Counted from the stretch's first letter, positions 43,360 through 52,493 are shown. The stretch is 64,000 bases of DNA from Parasedimentitalea maritima (GCF_005771405.1 NZ_VAUA01000002.1:434001-498000); one strand, 5' to 3'. Notes: a model not told the origin generated them from the letters alone. Numbers and translations: made by a program.

Positions 43360-44067
43360 GTGCTGCAAAAACTCGATGAAAGCTTGCTGACGCATCTGCC
43401 GCCGTTTGCGAAACTGCACCGCAGCCAGATCCGTGCAATTCTGGATCAGGCCAGCTCCAAGCGGTTCGACCCCGAACAGACAGTGTTCAGCGAAGGTGAA
43501 ACGGCCGAGCGGTTCTATATGCTACTGGACGGCTACATCCGGGTCATCCGCATCACCCCGGATGGCGAACAGGTGATTGCCCTGCACATACCAGCAGGCC
43601 AGCTCTTTGGGATTGCCCTTGCTATTGGACGAGAAAGCTACCCTGCGACTGCAGTGACCGCAGCCGAAAGCATTGTTCTGTCCTGGCCCACCAGATTGTG
43701 GACTGATTTCAGTACCAATTATGATGGCTTTGCTACCGAAACCTATAAAACGCTAGGTTCCCGTATCGGCGAAATGAACAATCGTATCCTGGAGATGGCT
43801 ACTCAACATGTAGAGCAACGGGTTGCTAATGCGCTGTTGCGGCTGATCAACCAAACTGGCCGCAAGACAGAAAACGGTGTTGAGATTGACTTCCCTATTA
43901 CCCGACAGAATATTTCTGAAATGACAGGAACAACCCTGCACACAGTCAGTCGCTTGCTCAGTGCCTGGCAAAAGCAGGGAATTGTCGAAAGCCAACGCAA
44001 GCGGGTCATGGTGCGTCAGCCACATCAATTGGTAGAGCTGGCCCAAGGCCCTCTCTCTTCGTCTTAA
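43360..44067 (+). CDS. nnrR: Crp/Fnr-family NO-responsive regulator (NnrR/DNR type)
   Basis: A 235-residue Crp/Fnr protein. The N-terminal effector domain (residues about 20-130) lacks the cysteine cluster of FNR. The C-terminal HTH (ITRQNISEMTGTTLHTVSRLL) has HTVSR in place of the FNR ETVSR, as in DNR/NnrR proteins that sense NO by haem. The start is a GTG at 43360 with AAGGG upstream. It lies between nnrS and norCBQD and probably activates both. It overlaps the convergent DUF1858 gene by 62 bases. Confidence 0.85.
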   Translation: MLQKLDESLLTHLPPFAKLHRSQIRAILDQASSKRFDPEQTVFSEGETAERFYMLLDGYIRVIRITPDGEQVIALHIPAGQLFGIALAIGRESYPATAVTAAESIVLSWPTRLWTDFSTNYDGFATETYKTLGSRIGEMNNRILEMATQHVEQRVANALLRLINQTGRKTENGVEIDFPITRQNISEMTGTTLHTVSRLLSAWQKQGIVESQRKRVMVRQPHQLVELAQGPLSSS

Positions 44068-44230
44068 CCGCCTCTGCCAATTCAGCACGAAATGCCTTTG
44101 GCTCCAGCTGGTATTCTTTGCAAGCGTCGGCAAGGGTGTGGAATGGGCGTATCTGACAGCCAACGCAGAGCATCTGATTTCTCAGGAAGACGTCGATTAC
44201 CTGTGGCCAGCGATGCATTAGCTCTTCCAA
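44006..44230 (-). CDS. DUF1858-domain small protein
   Basis: At least 74 residues from the TTG at 44230. The domain contains HRWPQVIDVFLRNQMLCVGC, with the conserved CxxC (CVGC) expected of DUF1858 proteins found beside ScdA/hybrid-cluster and denitrification genes. The frame continues upstream through residues reading DNPDLTL, which normally belong to this domain, to a CTG at 44263 that has GGGAGGG directly upstream. The true start may therefore be that CTG. The gene is convergent with and overlaps the NnrR-type gene. Its link to NO or Fe-S repair is inferred from the domain and neighbours. Confidence 0.78.
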   Translation of the reverse strand: MEELMHRWPQVIDVFLRNQMLCVGCQIRPFHTLADACKEYQLEPKAFRAELAEAVKTKREGLGPALPIDVADAP

Positions 44231-44317
44231 GGTAAGATCCGGATTATCAAAGCAATCGATCAGACGTCCCTCCCTTTGCTAACTCCTGTTTCTAACGACA
44301 ACAATAGCTCCGCAACG

Positions 44318-44331
44318 TTGTGCTAGAACAA
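44318..44331. promoter_or_regulatory. Candidate NNR/DNR box upstream of norC
   Basis: TTGTGCTAGAACAA keeps TTG and CAA at the correct spacing of FNR-type sites (TTG-N8-CAA). The centre is about 69 bases before the norC ATG, fitting activation from position -41.5 with a 28-base leader. The inner bases deviate from TTGAT/ATCAA. Confidence 0.5.
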
Positions 44332-44360
44332 CCTTGGTGCATCCGACCTGCGTTAGGAGT

Positions 44361-44382
44361 CTTTTTAGTGAAATCTAAAAAG
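44361..44382 (+). promoter_or_regulatory. Leader hairpin overlapping the norC ribosome-binding site
   Basis: CTTTTTAG (44361-44368) pairs with CTAAAAAG (44375-44382) around a 6-base loop. The right arm includes the start of the AAGGAAG ribosome-binding site of norC. It could affect translation; the A/U stem is weak. Confidence 0.35.
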
Positions 44383-44393
44383 GAAGCCCCGTA

Positions 44394-44846
44394 ATGGCAG
44401 AGATCCTTACAAAATCACGGGCGCGCAATATTTTTTACGGCGGATCAATATTCTTCGTCGTCATATTTGTGCTGCTGACTGTGCAAAGCCACCGATTCAT
44501 CGTCAAAACCTCGACCGCAGGCATGGAATTGTCAGAAGCCGTGGTGCTGGGCAAACACGTCTGGGAACGCAATAGCTGTATCAACTGTCACACCATTCAC
44601 GGCGAGGGCGCATATTTTGCGCCAGAGGTCGGCAATGTAATGACCCGCTGGGATGTTCAGGACGAACCCGAAGAGGCCTACGAGATGCTGGACGGTTGGA
44701 TGAAATCCCAACCAAGCGGTGTCGAAGGCCGCCGTCAGATGCCCTTCTTTGACCTGACAGAAGAAGAAACCCGCGGATTGGCGGAGTTCCTACGTTGGGC
44801 CGATCAAACTGACACTCAGGGCTGGCCGCCCAACGACGCCGGTTGA
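44394..44846 (+). CDS. norC: Nitric oxide reductase cytochrome c subunit
   Basis: A 150-residue subunit of cNOR. One N-terminal membrane helix (residues about 13-32) anchors a periplasmic cytochrome c domain; the haem motif CINCH is at residues 62-66 and RRQMPFF carries the candidate axial Met. It passes electrons to NorB for 2 NO to N2O. AAGGAAG lies before the ATG. It is the first gene of the norCBQD operon and likely driven by the upstream NNR-type box. Confidence 0.95.
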   Translation: MAEILTKSRARNIFYGGSIFFVVIFVLLTVQSHRFIVKTSTAGMELSEAVVLGKHVWERNSCINCHTIHGEGAYFAPEVGNVMTRWDVQDEPEEAYEMLDGWMKSQPSGVEGRRQMPFFDLTEEETRGLAEFLRWADQTDTQGWPPNDAG

Positions 44847-44857
44847 GGAGAGAGATA

Positions 44858-46228
44858 ATGAAATATCAATCACAAAAAGTGGCTTACGCCTACTTCCTTT
44901 GCGCCCTTGGCCTGTTCGCCATTCAGGTTCTGGGTGGGTTGCTGGCGGGCTGGATCTATGTCGCCCCCAATTTCCTGTCTGAACTCATGCCATTCAACGT
45001 AGTGCGCATGTTGCACACCAATGCACTCGTCGTCTGGCTGTTGCTTGGCTTCTTTGGTGGGGCCTACTTCTTACTTCCAGAAGAAAGCGAGCGAGAGATT
45101 TATTCGGTCAATCTTGCCTATCTTCAACTCGCTATTCTGGTTGTCGGCACACTTGGCGCTGTTGTCACATATGTCTTCAATCTGTTTCCGGGAAACTGGA
45201 TGTTTGGGATGCAAGGCCGTGAGTTCATCGAACAGCCGACCTGGGTCAAACTCGGTATTCTGGTCGCTGCGCTGATTTTCCTGTTCAACGTAACCATGAC
45301 TGTTCTTGCAGGTCGTAAAACCGCTATCAGTAATGTCTTGCTGGTTGGTTTGTGGCTGCTGTGCCTGCTCTGGGTTTTTGCCTTTATCAATCCAAACAAC
45401 CTGAGCCTAGACAAGATGTACTGGTGGTTTGTGATCCACCTGTGGGTCGAGGCAACTTGGGAACTGGTGATGGCCGCAATCCTAGCCTTCCTGTTGCTCA
45501 AACTGACTGGTGTCGATCGTGAAGTCGTTGAAAAATGGCTCTATGTCATTGTCGCAACTGCCTTGTTCTCAGGCATTCTGGGCACTGGACACCACTTTTA
45601 CTGGATCGGTACACCGGGATACTGGCAGTGGATCGGCTCGATCTTCTCGACCTTCGAAGTGATCCCCTTCTTCCTGATGATGAGCTTTGCCTTTGTCATG
45701 GTCTGGAAGGGCCGTCGTAACCACCCAAACAAAGCCGCTCTGTTGTGGTCTTTGGGTTCCTCCACAGTTGCTTTCTTTGGCGCTGGTGTCTGGGGCTTCC
45801 TGCACACATTGCACGGGGTGAACTTCTATAGCCACGGTACTCAGATCACAGCAGCTCACGGGCACCTTGCATTCTTTGGCGCATACGTTGCCCTGAACCT
45901 GGCCATGTTCGCCTATGCGATACCCATGCTGCGCCAGAAAGCGCCTTATAATCAGGTGCTGAACATGGCTTCATTCTGGTTGATGACCGGTGGCATGGCC
46001 TTCATGACCTTTGTCCTGACTTTTGCCGGCACCATCCAAACCCACATGCAGCGCGTACTGGGTGAAGACTTCATGTCGGTACAGGAAGGCCTGTCGCTAT
46101 TCTACATCATGCGCTTTGGTTCGGGTTTGGCTGTCGCAATTGGCGCGCTACTATTCATCTATTCGATGCTGGTAGTTCGTAAACGCGAAGTCATCACACC
46201 TGGCAACCTTGCAGCTGCGGAGGACTAG
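44858..46228 (+). CDS. norB: Nitric oxide reductase catalytic subunit
   Basis: A 456-residue, 12-helix haem-copper-superfamily protein from the ATG at 44858 (GAGGAGAGAG upstream; the frame opens five codons earlier). Conserved haem and FeB ligand histidines are in MLHTNALVVW, IHLWVEATWE (with the FeB-associated Glu), GTGHHFYWIG and HGHLAFFGAYV. It reduces NO to N2O in the membrane with NorC. It follows norC by 11 bases. cNOR type rather than qNOR is clear from the separate norC. Confidence 0.96.
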   Translation: MKYQSQKVAYAYFLCALGLFAIQVLGGLLAGWIYVAPNFLSELMPFNVVRMLHTNALVVWLLLGFFGGAYFLLPEESEREIYSVNLAYLQLAILVVGTLGAVVTYVFNLFPGNWMFGMQGREFIEQPTWVKLGILVAALIFLFNVTMTVLAGRKTAISNVLLVGLWLLCLLWVFAFINPNNLSLDKMYWWFVIHLWVEATWELVMAAILAFLLLKLTGVDREVVEKWLYVIVATALFSGILGTGHHFYWIGTPGYWQWIGSIFSTFEVIPFFLMMSFAFVMVWKGRRNHPNKAALLWSLGSSTVAFFGAGVWGFLHTLHGVNFYSHGTQITAAHGHLAFFGAYVALNLAMFAYAIPMLRQKAPYNQVLNMASFWLMTGGMAFMTFVLTFAGTIQTHMQRVLGEDFMSVQEGLSLFYIMRFGSGLAVAIGALLFIYSMLVVRKREVITPGNLAAAED

Positions 46229-46231
46229 AAA

Positions 46232-47029
46232 ATGAACGCTGTGACGCCCGAAATGAACATCCCACACTATCAGCCAACTGGCCGCGAATGTGAGCTGTTT
46301 GAAATGGCGCAGAGCAACGGTTTGCCCCTTCTTCTGAAGGGGCCGACCGGCTGCGGCAAAACACGCTTTGTTGAGCATATGGCCGCCCGAATGGGCCGTC
46401 CTTTATATACTGTTGCCTGCCATGATGATTTGTCAGCAGCAGATCTGATCGGTCGCTACCTGCTACGCGGTGGTGAAACCGAATGGGTCGACGGACCACT
46501 CACCCGGGCTGTTCGGGAAGGCGCGATTTGCTACCTGGACGAAGTGGTCGAGGCCCGCAAAGATGTCACCGTAGTCCTGCACCCGCTGACGGATACGCGA
46601 CGCGCCCTCATGATTGACCGTACCGGGGAAGAACTGATTGCGCCTCCTGGGTTCATGTTGGTGGCCAGCTATAACCCCGGCTATCAGAACGTACTGAAAC
46701 GGATGAAGCCCTCTACCCGCCAGCGTTTCCTTTCGCTGACCTTTGATTTTCCGGATCAGGAAACCGAAATCGCAGTGGTAACCACCGAAAGTGGTCTGGA
46801 CGTGGCCCGTGTCACTCCACTGGTGCGCCTAGGAGGCCATATCCGTAAGCTGTCCGGCATGGATCTCGAGGAAGGGGTCTCAACCCGCTTGCTGATTTAC
46901 GCGGCCACCCTGATCGCCAAAGGTATGCCAATTGATCAGGCCCTTGAAGTGGCAATTGTCGAACCCTTGACTGACGATGCTGACGTTCAGACTGCGCTTC
47001 GCGACCTGATCGCAACCATCTACGGATAA
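46232..47029 (+). CDS. norQ: NorQ, MoxR-type AAA+ ATPase for NO reductase assembly
   Basis: A 265-residue AAA+ protein. Walker A GPTGCGKT is at residues 37-44, Walker B is ICYLDEVVEA and sensor/arginine regions follow (ASYNPGYQ, KPSTRQRFL). With NorD it forms a chaperone that inserts the non-haem iron into NorB. It starts 3 bases after norB. CbbQ proteins are close relatives; context gives NorQ. Confidence 0.94.
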   Translation: MNAVTPEMNIPHYQPTGRECELFEMAQSNGLPLLLKGPTGCGKTRFVEHMAARMGRPLYTVACHDDLSAADLIGRYLLRGGETEWVDGPLTRAVREGAICYLDEVVEARKDVTVVLHPLTDTRRALMIDRTGEELIAPPGFMLVASYNPGYQNVLKRMKPSTRQRFLSLTFDFPDQETEIAVVTTESGLDVARVTPLVRLGGHIRKLSGMDLEEGVSTRLLIYAATLIAKGMPIDQALEVAIVEPLTDDADVQTALRDLIATIYG

Positions 47030-47033
47030 TACT

Positions 47034-48938
47034 ATGGACCTGAGCCCGCTTGACCTGATGGAACCGGAAGAAACGGTTGGCAATCTCTGGCACGACTATG
47101 CCAGCGGCATTGGCGCTGCGCCGTCTTTTCCCGGTGCAGCTGTAAACTTGGCTCAAGTCCGCCCAAGCCTTGCCGTTCTGTTTCGCGCATTAGACGGCGC
47201 CCCGGGCGTCGAACTGGGGGATGCCCCAGGCCTGCCTGTCACACACCGTCGCGCTGCAAGGCACAAACTGGGCACTGGCGGGGACATTGTAGCTCAGGCC
47301 ACTTTTGACGGAGAGCGGTTACGGCTGCCTCCAGTCATGGACCTCTTCCCCCAATTTGCATTGAACCGTGCAGCCTATTTCTGGCTTGCTGCACTGGCAG
47401 CAAAGACTGACATGTCGCAGATATATCTGCCGGACCCCAAAATCAGCCTACAAGATTTTGACCGTGCCCAGATCCATGCAAATGTGCTGGCGGCAGCGCG
47501 CGCCTTTGCGACCTGCCCCGGTTTGCGTGAAGTCTACGCAAGTCTCTGCCGCCATACGCTTCAAATGCGCCCTAGGCTACGGCTTCCAACTGCCGAAGCT
47601 AATATCGAACGACTCGTAAGCAACCAACTTTCTGGCCAGGCGGGTGATCAAGAGCTGTCGCAGGAGGCGCGAGGCTATCTCCCCTTTGCCCCCGTCCCAA
47701 TTTGGCTCAGGTTTCTGCAGCCCGGCGCGGGCGACACCGCGCAGGCAGATCCGGACGAAGCCGCGCCGCCACCGCCGGCCGCAGGCGTAACGAAGCGAAA
47801 ACTGGGGTTTCGTCGCGATCTGGACCAGGCCAACCGCAAAGACAGCTTTATTATTCACCGGTTTGAATCAATCCTCTCTTGGGTTGAAAGCATGAACCTT
47901 AACCGGTCTGTTGATGACGATGATGATGAGCATGCCCAAAAGGCCGCCGATGATCAGGATAACATCACCCTGACCAAAAATGATCGACGTGCCGCCACGC
48001 GGTTGCGGTTGCATTTGGATTTGTCTCCTGCAGATGCTGAGCATGAAAAACTGTCTGGTGAGTTCATCTATCCCGAGTGGAACCACCGCGCCCGTAGCTA
48101 CATGGACGGCCACTGTCGAGTACTGGAAGCAGATGCCAAGCAGGATCCCGAGGCCGAAGCATTTATTCCAAACCCACACCAAATCAAGATGGTGCGCCGT
48201 CAGTTTGAGGCCCTGCGCCCCAAGCGGATCCTGCGCCCGAGGCAAATGGATGGCACCGAACTGGATCTGGATGCCGTCATTGCTTCACGGGTTGATCTAA
48301 AGGCCACAGGCGAAACCAGTGACCGCATCTATATCTCATCTCGACAGATTGAGCGCGATCTGGCGGTGGCATTTCTAGTCGACACCTCACGTTCAACCGA
48401 GGCTGCCGTTGGCGATACTTGCGTTAATGACGTCGCCCGTGACGCGCTTGCAGCGATGGCAGCAGGAATTGATGTGGCTGGTGATCGACTGGGAATTTGG
48501 GGGTTTTCTTCACTGCGCCGTGACCGGGTATTCCTGACAAAATGCAAGGGATTTGATGATCCTATGTCGCAAAGAATAACCGACAATATCTGTTCGCTCC
48601 GCCCCAGCCATTACACCCGTTTGGGCGCTGCTATTCGCCATACCTCGGCGATGCTGGCCAAGGAAACAGCCACTCGAAAATTGCTGATCGTCCTGACAGA
48701 CGGCAAACCCAACGATCTGGACCACTATGAGGGCCAACACGGCATCGAAGACAGCCACATGGCGGTGCGCGAAGCCCGCCGCGTCGGTATATCCCTCCAT
48801 GGCGTCATTATTGATGAAGATGGCCAGGACTGGTTTGCCCGTATTTTTGGCCGCGGTGGCTTCACTTTGCTACCGCACCCGCAACGGCTGGCCAACGCCC
48901 TACCCGATATCTACCGCACCCTGACACTGGAGACCTGA
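47034..48938 (+). CDS. norD: NorD, VWA-domain partner of NorQ
   Basis: A 634-residue protein with a C-terminal von Willebrand A domain; the MIDAS motif DTSRS lies near residue 449 and VLTDGKPND follows. The middle has an acidic, low-complexity stretch (DDDDDEHAQ). NorD recruits NorQ to the NO reductase for iron insertion. It follows norQ by 4 bases. Length and domain order match NorD. Confidence 0.94.
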   Translation: MDLSPLDLMEPEETVGNLWHDYASGIGAAPSFPGAAVNLAQVRPSLAVLFRALDGAPGVELGDAPGLPVTHRRAARHKLGTGGDIVAQATFDGERLRLPPVMDLFPQFALNRAAYFWLAALAAKTDMSQIYLPDPKISLQDFDRAQIHANVLAAARAFATCPGLREVYASLCRHTLQMRPRLRLPTAEANIERLVSNQLSGQAGDQELSQEARGYLPFAPVPIWLRFLQPGAGDTAQADPDEAAPPPPAAGVTKRKLGFRRDLDQANRKDSFIIHRFESILSWVESMNLNRSVDDDDDEHAQKAADDQDNITLTKNDRRAATRLRLHLDLSPADAEHEKLSGEFIYPEWNHRARSYMDGHCRVLEADAKQDPEAEAFIPNPHQIKMVRRQFEALRPKRILRPRQMDGTELDLDAVIASRVDLKATGETSDRIYISSRQIERDLAVAFLVDTSRSTEAAVGDTCVNDVARDALAAMAAGIDVAGDRLGIWGFSSLRRDRVFLTKCKGFDDPMSQRITDNICSLRPSHYTRLGAAIRHTSAMLAKETATRKLLIVLTDGKPNDLDHYEGQHGIEDSHMAVREARRVGISLHGVIIDEDGQDWFARIFGRGGFTLLPHPQRLANALPDIYRTLTLET

Positions 48939-48940
48939 AC

Positions 48941-49120
48941 ATGAAACGCCTCCTCGCTTTGCTGACTTTGTCGATTTCAGCTTCACCACTTTTCGCCGCT
49001 GGCTACACCCGCCCTGTGCCACAGGCCCAATCCGCAACAGCGGAATTCTGGTTTGCCCTTGCCTCATTGGCCCTAGTCGCCGCGCTATTTGCGGTGCACA
49101 AGATTATTTTTAGAAAATGA
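48941..49120 (+). CDS. Small secreted/membrane protein downstream of norD
   Basis: A 59-residue protein in frame from the ATG at 48941, 2 bases after the norD stop. It begins MKRLLALLTLSISASPLFA, a signal peptide or first membrane helix, and ends with a second hydrophobic helix and the positive tail HKIIFRK. It overlaps the next gene by 4 bases (ATGA). Position and coupling suggest a nor accessory protein, but no family is recognised. It is too short for routine ORF cut-offs. Confidence 0.7.
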   Translation: MKRLLALLTLSISASPLFAAGYTRPVPQAQSATAEFWFALASLALVAALFAVHKIIFRK

Positions 49121-49350
49121 CCAAATCCGGCTGGCCCACCTGGAAAATAACTCTGGCGCTCTATCCATTTGGAGTGGGCGCCTTTGCAGTGAACGTGTTT
49201 TTTGCCTCCCTCATCGGTAGCTGGGTTGGCGGCCCAGTTCTGACCACGGCTTGGTCACTGTTTCTTGGCGCTCTGATCGCCCTGCCTGCGACATGGTATT
49301 TCTCCAAACATATCCGAAACCTGATGGATCAAGCAGATCTGAGCAACTGA
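49117..49350 (+). CDS. Small two-helix membrane protein of the nor operon
   Basis: A 77-residue protein with two hydrophobic helices (LYPFGVGAFAVNVFFASLIG and LFLGALIALPATWYF) and charged ends. It overlaps the 59-residue gene by ATGA and so belongs to the norCBQD transcript. The size fits NorF-like accessory proteins of other denitrifiers, but no sequence match can be claimed. A NorE (CoxIII-like) gene is absent from the operon. Confidence 0.7.
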   Translation: MTKSGWPTWKITLALYPFGVGAFAVNVFFASLIGSWVGGPVLTTAWSLFLGALIALPATWYFSKHIRNLMDQADLSN

Positions 49351-49389
49351 CCGAAGAGCTCGAGGCCAAGGCAGATTTACCCAATAGTT

Positions 49390-50421
49390 CTATTTAAGTC
49401 GCGACAGCAACAAAGGTGCCAACATCACAACCAACGCGATCCGAAGAATATGGTGTAAAACAACATAGGTTAGGTCTGCGCCAGCAATGATGGCCAGTAC
49501 CACCATCTCGCCCTGCCCACCCGGCAAATAGGCTAAAAATGCGTCCAGCGCGGGTGCAATCGCCAAGCCACTCACAGCCAGAATGAACACCGCGCTGACA
49601 GAGGCCAGCAGTACCCCATTTGCAATGCCGGCCAACACCACCTTGCGCAATTCCCCCAAGGTCACACCAACATATTTTGCCCCAACCGCCATGCCGATAA
49701 AAAATTGGCAAGCCCAGATCATTTCAGCAGGTGGTCGCTGAGTGATGATGCCAGACAGACTCAACCCAGCGGTCAGTAACATCGGTCCTATGATTGAAGC
49801 GCCAAGGATATTGAGCCGTGTCGCAATCCCCCAGCCCGCCAATCCGGCAACGACCATCCAAGCAAGCTGTGTCAGCGGAGTGTCACTGGCATTGCTACCC
49901 GGGCGCGCCAACAGATCCACTTGCCACAGCATATTCAGTACAAACGGTGCCACACTGACGATCAGTAAAATGCGAGTGGCATGCACTAGCGACAGCACCC
50001 GCAGATTGGCCCCGGCCAATTCTCCAAACACCATCAGATCCTGCAACCCACCAGGCATAGCGCAATAATAGCTGGTTACTTTGTCAAACTTGAAAAGGTG
50101 CCGCATCAAGGGAAACGACAGCAATGCCACCGAGACAACAAAAACAGGCACCAACATCAGGGAACCAGCCATCTTGGGCAGCGCAGATACCACGTCAGGT
50201 GTGATCGATGACCCTGCTGCCACTCCCAATATGGTGCGGAACGCCATTCCCAACTGTCCCATCCCCATCATCTTTACGCCCCCAAGCGCAAACAGCAGAC
50301 ACATCAACATCGGGCCAAGTAAGAAGGGTAAGGGAAACTTCGCCCACAAAAATAACATCACTCCAAACAGAGCAATAACTGCCGTGAGCAAACGCGGCTT
50401 GAGCTGAAGCGTAGAGATCAT
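49390..50421 (-). CDS. AbrB-family membrane protein (AmoA-regulator-like)
   Basis: A 343-residue membrane protein with ten or so hydrophobic helices in two halves, of the AbrB duplicate-domain family (Pfam AmoA/AbrB type). The repeated signature is GWGIATRLNILGASIIGPM and the proline-rich KFPLPFLLGPML. The function of the family is not settled; it is often near tricarboxylate transporters and annotated as a regulator or transporter. It is the last of four minus-strand genes with tctA, tctB and tctC and starts 61 bases after tctA. Confidence 0.8.
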   Translation of the reverse strand: MISTLQLKPRLLTAVIALFGVMLFLWAKFPLPFLLGPMLMCLLFALGGVKMMGMGQLGMAFRTILGVAAGSSITPDVVSALPKMAGSLMLVPVFVVSVALLSFPLMRHLFKFDKVTSYYCAMPGGLQDLMVFGELAGANLRVLSLVHATRILLIVSVAPFVLNMLWQVDLLARPGSNASDTPLTQLAWMVVAGLAGWGIATRLNILGASIIGPMLLTAGLSLSGIITQRPPAEMIWACQFFIGMAVGAKYVGVTLGELRKVVLAGIANGVLLASVSAVFILAVSGLAIAPALDAFLAYLPGGQGEMVVLAIIAGADLTYVVLHHILRIALVVMLAPLLLSRLK

Positions 50422-50482
50422 TTGGATTTTCCGGAGGTCAATAAGTAATCAGGGGAGCCTGCGCCCCCCCAATTTGTTAGTT

Positions 50483-51997
50483 TTAATCGCCGTCAGCGAT
50501 GCCTTTGGCTCGGTTTCGTGCTCTCCGGGCGCGGTAGCTGGGTAAAACAATCAGGATCGCAGCTATTCCCAGAAGGCCCATCGTCATTGGCCGTTCCACG
50601 ATAAACTGTATGCCATCATATATTTGCATCGAGCGAGCAAAGTTATCTTCCAACATTGAGCCAAGGATGAACCCAATCAGAAGCGGCGCCAGAGGATAGT
50701 CTGCAAACCGCAACACCGTTGCGCAGATCCCAAGTCCCACAAGCAACAGCAGTTCAGTTGCGTTATTCTGACCAATATATGCGCCCATCATGGTAAAGAA
50801 CAAAATGAACGGGATCAGGTAGTTGCGAGGAACGGCCAGAACCTTGGCGATGTAAGGGATCAACGGCAGGTTCAGGACCAGCAGAACCAGGTTACCGATA
50901 TACATCGAAATGATAACCGCCCAGAAGATCTCTGGCTGATCCACCATCAACCGCGGACCCGGGTTAACGTTCAGCGCAATCAAGGCACCCAACAGGATCG
51001 CTGTAGTCCCTGACCCAGGAATACCCAGTGTCAGCAGTGGCACAAACGAACCGGTACAGGCTGCATTGTTGGCAGCTTCAGGAGCAGCCAAACCTTTGAC
51101 CGACCCCTTGCCAAACTGATCCTGTTCTTCTTTGGGCGCAATATTACGTTCCACAGCATAGCCAAGGAACGAAGCGATTGTCGCGCCTGCCCCCGGCAGC
51201 ACGCCAATCAAAAAGCCTTGAATTGACTGGCGACCAATGACCGGTGCGATCGACTTGGCTTCGGCTTTGGTGATCCGCAGATCTTTGATTTCGCCGCCGG
51301 TTTCGTTGTTGGACCGCGAAGGGTCCAGCACCAAATACAGCGCCTCAGGCAGAGCGAACATCGCCATTGCCAGCGTGATAAAGCCAAAGCCAGACTGCAG
51401 ATCCATGATGCCCATGGTGAAGCGCGGCAAGTTGAACAGCGCGCCTTCGCCCACTGTGGCCATGATCAGACCCAGAACTGTCATCAACATCGCTTTGGCC
51501 ACCTGACCGGAGCCCGCGAATGCTGCAATGGCGGACAGGCCAACAACCATAAGTGCAAAGTACTCGGACGAATGGAACAGCAGGGCGACAGTAGCCAGAG
51601 CCGGTGCAAAGATCATCAACAGGATGGCACCGATAGAACCACCACAAAAAGATGAAATCGCAGCAACGGTCAGCGCCTTGCCCGCTTTACCAGCGCGCGC
51701 CAGCGGATAACCGTCAAACGAGGTGGCAACGGTCGAGGCAACCCCCGGTGCGTTGATCAGGATCGACGAGGTCGAGCCGCCAAAAATCGCACCATAATAA
51801 ACGCCAGCCAGCAAGATCAGCGCCGCAGATGGATCACCGATGGTGATCGCTACGGGGATCATGATGGAAATGATGCTCATCGGGCCCAGTCCGGGCAGCA
51901 TTCCGATGAAGGTACCAATCAGACAGCCTCCGATGACCATCATAAGGTTTGTCAGTGTAAAGGCCGTGGACAGCCCGATCATAATGCCTTCGAGCAT
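50483..51997 (-). CDS. tctA: Tripartite tricarboxylate transporter large membrane subunit
   Basis: A 504-residue TctA from the ATG at 51997, which has CGGAGG upstream and follows the tctB stop closely; an earlier in-frame ATG at 52048 lies inside tctB. Twelve or so helices and the family motifs GMLPGLGPM, GVLPGAGATIASFLGYA and LGIPGSGTTAILLG are present. It is the channel of a TTT importer driven by cation gradients, working with TctB and the periplasmic TctC. The substrate is a di- or tricarboxylate or another carboxylic acid. Confidence 0.93.
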   Translation of the reverse strand: MLEGIMIGLSTAFTLTNLMMVIGGCLIGTFIGMLPGLGPMSIISIMIPVAITIGDPSAALILLAGVYYGAIFGGSTSSILINAPGVASTVATSFDGYPLARAGKAGKALTVAAISSFCGGSIGAILLMIFAPALATVALLFHSSEYFALMVVGLSAIAAFAGSGQVAKAMLMTVLGLIMATVGEGALFNLPRFTMGIMDLQSGFGFITLAMAMFALPEALYLVLDPSRSNNETGGEIKDLRITKAEAKSIAPVIGRQSIQGFLIGVLPGAGATIASFLGYAVERNIAPKEEQDQFGKGSVKGLAAPEAANNAACTGSFVPLLTLGIPGSGTTAILLGALIALNVNPGPRLMVDQPEIFWAVIISMYIGNLVLLVLNLPLIPYIAKVLAVPRNYLIPFILFFTMMGAYIGQNNATELLLLVGLGICATVLRFADYPLAPLLIGFILGSMLEDNFARSMQIYDGIQFIVERPMTMGLLGIAAILIVLPSYRARRARNRAKGIADGD

Positions 51998-51998
51998 A

Positions 51999-52493
51999 TC
52001 AGCCTCCGGTTCCAAAAACATATGGCAAGGGTCGCAGATAGATCCCAAGCACTTGTTGCACTAAATACCAAACCAACCCGGTTGCCAGCAGCGTCACCGG
52101 CAGTAGGAACTGCAGTTTCCGCTCCCCCAATACCATCGCCCCGAGTGTTAGAAACGCGACGGTGGAAATCAAGAAACCAACAGGCCGCAGCATCAGCGCA
52201 TAACCTGCCATCATCGCCAGCAGCAGCAGCGCCTGGCCCAAGTTGTAGTCCATCAAACGGCGGTAATTGATATCGCCTTCTTTGGCTTCGTCATCGCTTT
52301 TTCCCTGTCCCAACAGGATAATCAGCGCACATGTGATGGCCAAAACTGAAAGTACCTTTGGAAAGGTGCTGGGCCATATTGCGTTGCGTTGCATGAAAGG
52401 CGGCAAGCCGGCATCCATGGTGAAAAAGGCCGCGTATCCATAAGCCATGCAGATCATCAGGATGATCAATGCGATCCAGCGATCAAGCGCCAT
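51999..52493 (-). CDS. tctB: Tripartite tricarboxylate transporter small membrane subunit
   Basis: A 164-residue protein from the ATG at 52493 with GGGAGGATCCT upstream; the frame opens 11 codons earlier. Four hydrophobic helices are seen (for example GYALMLRPVGFLISTVAFLTL), as in TctB. It is the poorly conserved small subunit of the TTT transporter. It sits between tctC and tctA with a terminator-like hairpin on the tctC side. Confidence 0.9.
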   Translation of the reverse strand: MALDRWIALIILMICMAYGYAAFFTMDAGLPPFMQRNAIWPSTFPKVLSVLAITCALIILLGQGKSDDEAKEGDINYRRLMDYNLGQALLLLAMMAGYALMLRPVGFLISTVAFLTLGAMVLGERKLQFLLPVTLLATGLVWYLVQQVLGIYLRPLPYVFGTGG

